Positions 1-5,614 of a stretch of 8,369 nt of DNA are shown in pieces. The notes under the pieces are model-generated. The model searched no databases, had not been told where the DNA came from, and worked only from the letters and a program-made list of their open reading frames with translations. The stretch comes from an uncultured Chitinophagaceae bacterium (GTDB lineage: Bacteria > Bacteroidota > Bacteroidia > Chitinophagales > Chitinophagaceae). Both the position numbers and the translations under genes were made by a program. The DNA is taken from the NCBI GenBank assembly GCA_946885665.1, contig CAMPGT010000173.1, positions 1 to 8,369 of the forward strand. The letters are read 5' to 3'. How positions within the stretch are numbered: position 1 is the first letter of the stretch; each line of letters opens with the position of its first letter.

Positions 1-908
1 CTAACAACGCCACTGAATATCTTCTTTTAAGGCTGGGCGAACTTGATTTTGTAAACGACATTGATCCCTCTTTTAAAGACGAAATACTCACAAAAAGGGG
101 CACATTAAAGGACGACTGGAGAGGGAAGATCGTTTTGTCCAAACATCCCTACCTCAACACAGAGTACCTGGGCATACTCGTAGACAGTTCAAACGACCTG
201 GTGAAAAATTCTCCATTGAGGTTAAAAAAAGTAAGGCAGGCCATCAATTATGGGTTCGACAGGCGAAAGATGATGATGTACCTCAGAAATTCCATCGGCA
301 TACCCGCCGAAAGCGGGTTTGTACCCGCGGGCATGCCTTCGTTCGATTCCAGCATCGTAAAGGGTTATACCTACCAGCCCGCAAAGGCCCGGCAACTACT
401 GCGTGAAGCCGGGTTCCCGAATGGAAAAGGCTTGCCGCCGATAAAGCTGCTGACCATCGCCATTTATTCGGACCTCGCCTCTTTTATTGCTCGCGAGCTG
501 GAAGCGGTCGGCATCACCGTGAGGGTGGAGGTGATGCAAAAAGGGTTGCTGCTCGAACAAACCGCCAGGTCACAGGCTCCATTCTTCCGCGGAAGCTGGA
601 TCGCCGACTACCCCGATGCGGAAAACTACCTGAGCGTATTTTACGGCCGCAACCCGGCACCTCCCAATTATACGCGGTATAGTAACCCGGCGTACGACCG
701 CTTGTATGAGTCCTCGCTGACGATTACCGACGATTCCCTGCGGCAAACCGTTTATCGCCGTCTCGATCAAATGATCATTAACGACGCCCCTGTGGTGCCA
801 CTCTGGTATGATGAGGTGATCAGGCTGGTGCAACCGCGCGTGAAGCACTTCGCTCCCAACAGCCTTAACCTGCTAGAGCTAAGAAGGGTGAGTATTTCCA
901 ATAATTGA
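1..908 (+). CDS. Peptide-type ABC transporter substrate-binding protein (family 5), 5'-truncated
   Basis: The frame is open from the left edge (first whole codon at base 3) to TGA at 906-908, giving 301 visible residues, so the N-terminus with any signal peptide or lipobox lies outside the window. A TTG at 135 is in frame but is not the start, because coding sequence with family character continues upstream of it. The C-terminal half of an SBP_bac_5 (DppA/OppA-like) protein is recognisable. Visible residues about 76-91 read KVRQAINYGFDRRKMM, the family's typical VRqAinyaiDr segment. This is followed by a VPAGMP segment, a YQPAKARQLLREAGFPNG segment, and a late WIADYPDAENYLSVFYG segment. Family members bind oligopeptides, or less often nickel or sugars, outside the inner membrane and deliver them to an ABC permease. 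The ligand cannot be told from sequence. No permease or ATPase gene follows, so this is either an orphan binding protein or the last gene of an operon to the left. Confidence 0.88.
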   Translation, partial: NNATEYLLLRLGELDFVNDIDPSFKDEILTKRGTLKDDWRGKIVLSKHPYLNTEYLGILVDSSNDLVKNSPLRLKKVRQAINYGFDRRKMMMYLRNSIGIPAESGFVPAGMPSFDSSIVKGYTYQPAKARQLLREAGFPNGKGLPPIKLLTIAIYSDLASFIARELEAVGITVRVEVMQKGLLLEQTARSQAPFFRGSWIADYPDAENYLSVFYGRNPAPPNYTRYSNPAYDRLYESSLTITDDSLRQTVYRRLDQMIINDAPVVPLWYDEVIRLVQPRVKHFAPNSLNLLELRRVSISNN

Positions 909-1028
909 GATTTTATTCCTGTTATGGGAGAACCTGTTTTAGACGGGCCCCTCCAATCCGCTTGTAACCAACGTATTACATATTGGAATTGATATTGAGT
1001 GTTTATTGGCACATCTATCTTAATTGTT

Positions 1029-2045
1029 ATGAAAAAGCTACGTACCCTTAAAATAATGACCATGGTCCTGATTGTGGCGGCGGCGCTGCTCGGTCCTATA
1101 AAGGGCTTTTCGCAACCCGACTATGCATTTGCCAACCCGACCAGGCTTTCAGGTACTCATTTGCAGGTGGGAGCAACATACAGCTTCTCTAACGTTAGGC
1201 CAGGCATTGATGCCCGGATGACAATCACCGATATTTCCGATGGTATCGAGGTGACCGAGCTCGATGGGTCGTCGGGCTACCCCTCAACGCTGCAGCCCAC
1301 CATCACCGCCGAGCCGTGGACGAGCGGTTATGTTGAAATGCAGATCACTTTTTACACTGGTGGCACTTCAACGCCTATGGTTCAGCCGGAGCTGGCCGTT
1401 ACACCTTTCGACGTCGATGGCGTAACCAATCACGATGGTAACGGCCACAATCTCTACGAGTTTGACCAGATCAATATGGGCGGAGGATACGTGGATTTCA
1501 ATACTATTGGCGGTGAGCTTTCGATCAGCGAAACGCCCGACCACTGGGTTACCGGCCTGAACATTTCCGCTACCGATTACCCCGGCAGGGATACTTCTGC
1601 ACAGCAGGTGATGTTCTCAGTCATTAATAATAATGTAACAACGATGACGCTGCGTGTTGGTGTGAACAACGAAACCTCGTCTACAGCGTCGCGGCAGCGA
1701 GCGGTGTATTTTAAGAAATTTGTTTTCAACAATTCCATTCTTGCGATGGGTCAGTATCAAAGAGTGCGTCCTGCGAAGAAAACATTGAAAGATGAATCGT
1801 TCCGGATTTATCCAACGGTCATCAGCCATAATGCCACAATTGAATTGACCGCCAATGGTGACGGATGGGCAAGCTTTGAACTTTTCGACCTTTCGGGACG
1901 TAAAGTGATCGAGCAGCAGCTCGTCATCAACAAGGGCGAAAATAAGATCCCTTTCTTCGGCGCCTCAAAAATGATCCCGGGAAATTACGTGGCACTGGTG
2001 AAAATGAATGGACTGGCGTATTCTTATAAATTGATTAAACAGTAG
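1029..2045 (+). CDS. Exported beta-rich protein with type IX secretion sorting domain
   Basis: This 338-residue protein is predicted to be exported through Sec and then the type IX secretion system to the surface or medium. ATG at 1029 is preferred over the in-frame GTG at 999 because it gives a normal signal peptide: MKK, then a hydrophobic run at about 9-24, then a likely cleavage near residue 29 (GFSQ|P). Residues about 30-245 are rich in Thr, Asn, Gly and aromatic residues, as in beta-sandwich surface modules. A FDVDG segment (127-131) followed by HDGNGH (135-140) is acidic and Gly-rich and could bind calcium, which is inference. The last 82 residues (257-338) match the type A sorting domain: FRIYPT, then ELFDLSGRKV, then PGNYVALVK, ending in YKLIKQ. 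No catalytic motif is visible, so an adhesin or carbohydrate-binding role is only a guess. The 120 bp before the start show no clear TAnnTTTG promoter. Confidence 0.82.
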   Translation: MKKLRTLKIMTMVLIVAAALLGPIKGFSQPDYAFANPTRLSGTHLQVGATYSFSNVRPGIDARMTITDISDGIEVTELDGSSGYPSTLQPTITAEPWTSGYVEMQITFYTGGTSTPMVQPELAVTPFDVDGVTNHDGNGHNLYEFDQINMGGGYVDFNTIGGELSISETPDHWVTGLNISATDYPGRDTSAQQVMFSVINNNVTTMTLRVGVNNETSSTASRQRAVYFKKFVFNNSILAMGQYQRVRPAKKTLKDESFRIYPTVISHNATIELTANGDGWASFELFDLSGRKVIEQQLVINKGENKIPFFGASKMIPGNYVALVKMNGLAYSYKLIKQ

Positions 2046-2050
2046 GGGGC

Positions 2051-2086
2051 GTGGTCCTCCCCCGGTCCCTCCTTCGTCGGGACCAC
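2051..2086. repeat. Imperfect inverted repeat GTGGTCC...GGACCAC
   Basis: GTGGTCC (2051-2057) is complementary to GGACCAC (2080-2086). Beyond one mismatch the pairing resumes with 2047-2049 against 2088-2090. An alternative inner stem pairs GTCCC (2065-2069) with GGGAC (2079-2083). The right arm runs into the next palindrome, so only one of these structures could form at a time in RNA. Confidence 0.7.
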
Positions 2087-2101
2087 CCCCTCCGGAGGGG
2101 G
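2086..2101. repeat. Perfect 16-bp palindrome CCCCCTCCGGAGGGGG
   Basis: The sequence equals its own reverse complement over all 16 bases. As RNA it could form a stem only with a small internal loop at TCCGGA. It is part of the repeat cluster downstream of the T9SS-cargo gene. Confidence 0.85.
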
Positions 2102-2127
2102 ATAGTAAATCGCCGCAGCCGCGGACT

Positions 2128-2156
2128 CCGCAATAAATATCCCCCGCTGGCGGGGG
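2128..2156. repeat. 29-bp direct repeat, copy 1 (cccccgc-tg-gcggggg core)
   Basis: The copy consists of CCGCA, an A/T-rich linker ending in TAT, and the hairpin core CCCCCGC-TG-GCGGGGG at 2141-2156 (7-bp perfect stem, 2-nt loop). It matches the second copy at 28 of 29 positions; the only difference is T versus A at 2134. Confidence 0.88.
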
Positions 2157-2172
2157 CACAAGGACAGAGGAG

Positions 2173-2201
2173 CCGCAAAAAATATCCCCCGCTGGCGGGG
2201 G
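2173..2201. repeat. 29-bp direct repeat, copy 2
   Basis: This is the second copy, offset 45 bp from the first and identical except for one base in the A/T linker. The hairpin core lies at 2186-2201. The near-perfect conservation of both linker and core in non-coding DNA suggests a recent duplication or a mobilised repeat unit. Confidence 0.88.
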
Positions 2202-2202
2202 T

Positions 2203-2215
2203 GGCGCGAAGCGCC
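2203..2215. repeat. Small hairpin GGCGC-GAA-GCGCC
   Basis: A 5-bp perfect GC stem encloses a GAA loop, immediately after the second 29-bp repeat. The tract around it (gtGGCGCgaaGCGCCgggggtgg) looks like a module of the same repeat family rather than a separate element. Confidence 0.7.
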
Positions 2216-2217
2216 GG

Positions 2218-2243
2218 GGGTGGACCCAAATCCACCCATTTTT
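2218..2243 (+). terminator. Probable intrinsic terminator of the T9SS-cargo gene
   Basis: GGGTGGA (2218-2224) pairs perfectly with TCCACCC (2231-2237) around a 6-nt CCCAAA loop. A single A and then five T (2239-2243) follow on the + strand. This is a good intrinsic terminator shape for transcription from the left. The T-run overlaps the msrA stop codon (2242-2244 on the other strand), so the same stem would lie just past the end of the msrA message, where it lacks a T-run. Confidence 0.55.
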
Positions 2244-2901
2244 ATTGCCCCTTCTTCAACTTATCCTTAAACACCTTTTTAAACTTATCCAGCTTGGGCC
2301 GTATCACGAAGTAACAGTAAGGCTGTTTGCCGTTGTTGTCATAATACTCCTGGTGATAGTTTTCGGCAACATAGAATTTCGAATACGGACTGATCTCCGT
2401 TACTATCGGTTTGTCGAACGCTTTCGCTTTATCCAGTTCTGCCTTGTATTTTTCTGCTTTTTCTTTCTGCTCCTGGTTGTGGTAAAAGATCACGCTCCTG
2501 TATTGCGGTCCCACATCGTTGCCCTGCCTGTTAAGGCTGGTAGGGTCATGGCTCTGCCAAAACGCTTCGAGCAGGTCGTCGAACGTGATTTTTTTCGGAT
2601 CATAAACAATTTGTATCACTTCCGCATGACCGGTGGTTCCTTCACAAACTTCTTTGTAAGTGGGATTTTCAACATGACCGCCACTGTAACCCGACGTCGC
2701 TGAAATAACGCCGTCCAATTGCTGAAACAGCGCCTCCGTACACCAGAAACACCCCGTTCCAAATGTGGCCGTATCTGCATTTGCTGCTTCCGGGTGGCTA
2801 ACGCTTATCTCGCTGCTCATCATTTTATCGTGATTTTCTGATTGCATACATGAAAAAAAAGAGGTGGCCATGATCGCCATGGCGCTAATGATTGTGTTCA
2901 T
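2242..2901 (-). CDS. msrA: Peptide-methionine (S)-S-oxide reductase MsrA, probable lipoprotein
   Basis: MsrA reduces methionine-S-sulfoxide in proteins back to methionine. Starting at the ATG ending at 2901 the product has 219 residues. An upstream in-frame TTG (2956-2958) would place basic, non-signal sequence before the hydrophobic segment and overlap the likely promoter, so it is rejected. The catalytic motif GCFWCTE has the nucleophilic Cys at residue 51. CEGTTGHAEV spans residues 86-95, and the DPTSLNRQGNDVGPQYRS block spans about 119-136. A late Cys at 196 (QPYCYFVIRPKLDKF) is the likely resolving cysteine. Residues 1-18 form a short hydrophobic stretch ending SFFSC, which resembles a lipobox with Cys18 as the lipidated residue, so the enzyme probably acts in the periplasm or cell envelope. 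The lack of a basic residue near the N-terminus makes that localisation less certain. The gene is divergent from mutS2 (102-bp gap) and convergent with the T9SS-cargo gene. Confidence 0.93.
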   Translation of the reverse strand: MNTIISAMAIMATSFFSCMQSENHDKMMSSEISVSHPEAANADTATFGTGCFWCTEALFQQLDGVISATSGYSGGHVENPTYKEVCEGTTGHAEVIQIVYDPKKITFDDLLEAFWQSHDPTSLNRQGNDVGPQYRSVIFYHNQEQKEKAEKYKAELDKAKAFDKPIVTEISPYSKFYVAENYHQEYYDNNGKQPYCYFVIRPKLDKFKKVFKDKLKKGQ

Positions 2902-2924
2902 ACCAAAATATTTGTACCGATCTG

Positions 2925-2959
2925 CAAAACTAACAATTAAACAGTTGGATATACGCAAA
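2925..2959 (-). promoter_or_regulatory. Putative msrA promoter (TTTG-N23-TAGTTTTG)
   Basis: On the minus strand, TAGTTTTG (2925-2932) matches the Bacteroidota -7 consensus TAnnTTTG. A TTTG (2956-2959) lies 23 nt upstream and could serve as the -33 element, at the upper end of accepted spacing. The predicted transcript would start around 2916-2920 and leave a leader of roughly 15-20 nt before the ATG at 2901. This supports the chosen msrA start. Confidence 0.5.
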
Positions 2960-2988
2960 GCGGCGTGGCGCGGATTTGGCCGTTTACT

Positions 2989-2996
2989 TAAATTTG
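2989..2996 (+). promoter_or_regulatory. Putative mutS2 -7 promoter element TAAATTTG
   Basis: TAAATTTG is an exact match to TAnnTTTG. It ends only 7 nt before the mutS2 ATG at 3004, so a transcript starting the usual few bases downstream would be leaderless or nearly so. No well-placed TTTG -33 box is seen: the TTTG at 2975-2978 is only 10 nt away. The element is therefore supported by one box only. Confidence 0.4.
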
Positions 2997-3003
2997 CGCC
3001 AAT

Positions 3004-5106
3004 ATGAAGTTTTTCCCTGAATCGGCACTGGTACAGCTTGAGTTTGACAAGATTAAAGGATTGTTAAAAGAGCAGTGCCAAACAGAATTTGCCAAAACGC
3101 GCGCCGAAGAACTGAGAATACACACGAAAAAAGAATTCATCGACCATGAACTGAAGCAATCAGACGAATACAGGCAACTGGTCGACGCCTCACAATATTT
3201 CCCCAACGACTATGTGCTGAACCTGTTGAAAGAATTGAAGCTTCTTTCAATTCCCGGCGCCGTCCTCACCGGCGACCAGTTCCTGGAAATCCGCAAGCTG
3301 CCGCACAGCATGCAAAGCATCTTCAAATGGTTCGATAAAGAACGCAAGGTGATCTACCCGGCGTTGAATAAAGTTATTGCCGGCAGCTATTATGAAAAGG
3401 CGATCATAGCATTGATTGACGATGTTATCGACGAATCCGGACAAGTGAAAGACAGCGCCTCCGATCAACTGCTGCGCATCCGCCAGCAACTCTCGCGAAG
3501 AAGGAACGAACTGCGCCGCGTGTTTGACCGCATCGTTCAGAAACTGTCGAAAGCAGGATTGGTGACCGATACCTCGGAAGCGTTTTTAAATGGAAGAAGG
3601 GTAGTGGCGCTGTACGCCGAACACAAGCGGCAGGTAAAAGGAATTCTTCACGGCGAAAGCGACACACGCAAAACCAGCTTCGTCGAACCCGAAGAAACCA
3701 TCGAGCTCAACAACGAAGTGTTTGCCCTCGAACACGAAGAGAGCCGCGAAGTGTACAGGATACTCAGGGCGCTTACCTCGCGATTATCGGCATACAGTGA
3801 ATTGCTGCTTTCTTATCACAATATTCTCGGCGAATACGATTTCATCAGGGGAAAAGCGAAACTGGCCGTGATGCTGAATGCGCATCATCCGTTAATTGTT
3901 GACAAGGCACATCTCAATTTAGTCCAGGCCTTCCATCCCCTGCTTTACCTGTATAACAAGAAGTCGCAAAAGCCGGTGTACCCGGTTGATCTCTCGCTGA
4001 ATGAAAAAACAAGGATACTGCTCATCTCCGGACCGAACGCCGGAGGAAAAACAGTGACACTCAAAACCGTCGGGTTGCTGCAACTCATGATGCAAAGCGG
4101 CTTGCTGGTGCCAGTGCATCCTGATTCTGAAATGGGAATTTTCAAGCAACTGATGATCCATATCGGCGACACGCAAAGCCTCGAATTTGATCTGAGCACT
4201 TACAGCTCGCACCTGAAGAACATGAAGTTTTTCATGGAAAATGCAAATGGCAAAACACTGTTCTTTATAGACGAGCTCGGCAGCGGCAGCGACCCTAATC
4301 TCGGCGGCGCATTCGCAGAGGTGATTCTCGAAGAACTGGTGAAGAAACATTCCATGGGCATCGTTACCACGCATTACCTGAACCTGAAGATCATGGCGAA
4401 TAAAACGCCGGGCATACTGAACGGCGCCATGGCGTTCGACGAAAAGAATTTAATGCCTTTGTATAAACTGATCATCGGCAAGCCCGGCAGCTCTTACACA
4501 TTTTCCATTGCCGAGCGCATCGGCCTGGATCAACGGATCATCAGCCGCGCCAGGCAATTGGTGGACGAGGATCATTTCCGTCTCGACAAACTGCTCAACC
4601 GCACCGAGCAGGATTTGCACGCCATCGAAAAAGAAAAAAGAGAACTGCAGCGGCTGGTGAAAGAAAACGAACGCATGCGAAAAGACATGGAGGCGCTGAT
4701 AGCAAAAGAAAAACACAGCCAGCAGGTGGAGCTGCTGAAGCAGCAGAATAAAATTACTGAAGATAGAATTGCTTACCTGCGCGACATGGAAAGAAAGCTG
4801 AAGCAAATTGTGGTGGACTGGAAGAAAGCCGAAGGCGTGGACGATAAAAAAGAGCTGGTGCGGCAGATACGCGACCTGTTGTTCAAACAGCAGGCAAAGC
4901 ACCGCGAAGAGAAGGTAAAGAAAAAGATCAGCTCAAAATATGAAGTGGTGGGTGGTGACATACGGATAGGACAAAAGGTGCTGATGAAAAAAAATCACCA
5001 GGTTGGCGAGGTGCGCGAAATAAAGGGCAAAAAGGCAGTGGTGCAGTTAGGCATGATACCGATAACTGTTGAACTGGGTGACCTTACTGTTGTGGAGGAA
5101 AAATAA
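3004..5106 (+). CDS. mutS2: MutS2-like ATPase lacking the C-terminal Smr domain
   Basis: This 700-residue MutS-family protein has MutS2 architecture, with no MutS1 mismatch-reading domain. Residues about 1-330 form the core and clamp helices. The ABC-type ATPase follows: Walker A GPNAGGKT (343-350), the STYSSHL signature (398-404), Walker B LFFIDELGSGSDP with the DE pair at 423-424, and the TTHY switch (455-458). A long charged coiled coil spans about 525-640, and a small basic beta/KOW-like domain lies at about 650-695 (IGQKVLMKKNHQVGEV, GDLTVVEE). Canonical MutS2 is about 780-830 residues long and ends in an Smr nuclease/RNA-binding domain. Here the protein stops right after the KOW-like region, and the next gene begins 5 bp later on the other strand, so no Smr sequence is hidden downstream. 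MutS2 proteins are linked to suppressing recombination and to splitting collided ribosomes. Which role survives without Smr is unknown. Confidence 0.88.
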   Translation: MKFFPESALVQLEFDKIKGLLKEQCQTEFAKTRAEELRIHTKKEFIDHELKQSDEYRQLVDASQYFPNDYVLNLLKELKLLSIPGAVLTGDQFLEIRKLPHSMQSIFKWFDKERKVIYPALNKVIAGSYYEKAIIALIDDVIDESGQVKDSASDQLLRIRQQLSRRRNELRRVFDRIVQKLSKAGLVTDTSEAFLNGRRVVALYAEHKRQVKGILHGESDTRKTSFVEPEETIELNNEVFALEHEESREVYRILRALTSRLSAYSELLLSYHNILGEYDFIRGKAKLAVMLNAHHPLIVDKAHLNLVQAFHPLLYLYNKKSQKPVYPVDLSLNEKTRILLISGPNAGGKTVTLKTVGLLQLMMQSGLLVPVHPDSEMGIFKQLMIHIGDTQSLEFDLSTYSSHLKNMKFFMENANGKTLFFIDELGSGSDPNLGGAFAEVILEELVKKHSMGIVTTHYLNLKIMANKTPGILNGAMAFDEKNLMPLYKLIIGKPGSSYTFSIAERIGLDQRIISRARQLVDEDHFRLDKLLNRTEQDLHAIEKEKRELQRLVKENERMRKDMEALIAKEKHSQQVELLKQQNKITEDRIAYLRDMERKLKQIVVDWKKAEGVDDKKELVRQIRDLLFKQQAKHREEKVKKKISSKYEVVGGDIRIGQKVLMKKNHQVGEVREIKGKKAVVQLGMIPITVELGDLTVVEEK

Positions 5107-5111
5107 AACGG

Positions 5112-5546
5112 CTACATGCTGGCGTGCAGGTAATCCTTCAGTTGTGTGATCGTTTCCTGCTGGGCAAGGATGGTTTCCTTTACAACGTCATTGATAGAGA
5201 TAATACCAAAAAGACTGTCGCCATCAAAAACGGGTAGATAGCGGATGTTTTTGTCGGACATTAATTGCATGCAATATTCGATCGAATCCTGCGGCGTCAC
5301 ACGTGGAAAATCAGCGGTCATAATTTCAGCGACCGGGGTGTCGGTGGAGGATTTGCCCTTGAGGATCACCTTTCGCGAATAATCTCTTTCGGTCATGATG
5401 CCACGGTACTGGCCATTTTCCATCACCATCACCGATCCTATGTTCTGGTCGGCCATAATTTTCAGGGCCTCGAGTACGGTGGTGTTGACAGAAACGTTCG
5501 TGATGTTCCCTCCTTTACGGGCGATGATGTCGGCTACTTTTTTCAT
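5112..5546 (-). CDS. Two-CBS-domain protein
   Basis: This stand-alone Bateman module has 144 residues and no attached enzyme or channel domain. CBS1 spans about residues 8-65 (DIIARKGG, then VLEALKIMADQNIGSVMVMENGQYRGIMTERDY). CBS2 spans about 73-128 (VAEIMTADFPRV, then MSDKNIRYLPVFDGDSLFGIISINDVVK). A short polar tail follows. The GIMTERDYSRKV and GIISINDVVK stretches are the usual nucleotide-contacting ends of each repeat. Family members bind adenosine nucleotides (AMP, ATP, NAD or S-adenosylmethionine) in the cleft between repeats and act as energy sensors, but the ligand and partner here are unknown. The ATG ending at 5546 is a clear start. The stop lies 5 bp from that of mutS2 (convergent). 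The gene sits 68 bp downstream of fmt on the same strand and may be read with it, although a 19-bp inverted repeat lies in the gap. Confidence 0.9.
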   Translation of the reverse strand: MKKVADIIARKGGNITNVSVNTTVLEALKIMADQNIGSVMVMENGQYRGIMTERDYSRKVILKGKSSTDTPVAEIMTADFPRVTPQDSIEYCMQLMSDKNIRYLPVFDGDSLFGIISINDVVKETILAQQETITQLKDYLHASM

Positions 5547-5554
5547 AATGCAAT
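5539..5554. repeat. 16-bp start-site sequence shared with 8343-8358, copy 1
   Basis: On the minus strand ATTGCATTATGAAAAA covers the start codon and the eight bases before it of the CBS gene. The identical 16 bases occur at the start of the membrane-protein gene at 8350. The MKK coding part makes some similarity expected, while the ATTGCATT upstream part does not. Confidence 0.5.
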
Positions 5555-5582
5555 ACGTTAGTTAAAGAATGGCTTATATCGT

Positions 5583-5601
5583 TAATCGTAATATACGATT
5601 A
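5583..5601. promoter_or_regulatory. 19-bp inverted repeat between fmt and the CBS gene
   Basis: TAATCGTA-ATA-TACGATTA is a perfect inverted repeat with 8-bp arms and a 3-bp centre. It lies 14 bp past the fmt stop codon and 36 bp before the CBS-gene ATG. The arms are A/T-rich and no T-run follows, so it is a poor intrinsic terminator. The symmetry and spacing suit a dimeric regulator's operator in front of the CBS gene. No regulator gene is adjacent, and no TAnnTTTG motif is present in this gap. Confidence 0.4.
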
Positions 5602-5614
5602 TTTAAGAACATAA

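Larger units (their letters stand above)
2046..2240. repeat. Intergenic cluster of GC-rich palindromic repeats
   Basis: The gap between the convergent T9SS-cargo gene and msrA is almost entirely inverted repeats: an interrupted hairpin (2051-2086), a perfect 16-bp palindrome (2086-2101), two copies of a 29-bp repeat with a cccccGC-tg-GCggggg core (2128-2156 and 2173-2201), a GGCGC-GAA-GCGCC hairpin (2203-2215), and a final hairpin with a T-run (2218-2243). The block is far more GC-rich than its flanks and encodes nothing convincing, although it generates Pro/Gly/Arg-rich spurious reading frames. From memory, similar blocks recur between genes in Chitinophagaceae-type genomes and behave like REP/BIME elements. 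That is not verified here. Its function could be transcription termination, mRNA 3'-end protection, or passive non-autonomous spread. Confidence 0.85.

Noticed and set aside
135..908. A complete short gene starting at TTG 135
   Set aside because: The same frame is open to the left edge with substrate-binding-protein character, so the gene is truncated by the window and does not start there.
999..1028. Extended start (GTG) for the T9SS-cargo gene
   Set aside because: The ATG at 1029 with MKK gives a standard signal peptide, while the extension adds a second hydrophobic patch before it.
2041..2240. CRISPR array
   Set aside because: There are only two copies of the 29-bp repeat, the spacing between copies is just 16 bp, and no cas genes are present. 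Palindromic intergenic repeats explain it better.
1965..2314. Overlapping open frames on both strands rich in Pro, Arg and Gly across the repeat block
   Set aside because: They arise from the low-complexity GC-rich palindromes and overlap the ends of two well-supported genes. They have no homology-like motifs or credible starts.
2902..2958. Extended msrA start at the TTG at 2956-2958
   Set aside because: It adds 19 residues that would bury the signal-like hydrophobic segment and covers the likely msrA promoter. The ATG ending at 2901 fits both signal and promoter.
3919..4374. Long antisense open frames within mutS2
   Set aside because: They lie entirely inside a strongly supported coding gene, have no promoter or family features, and follow from its codon use.
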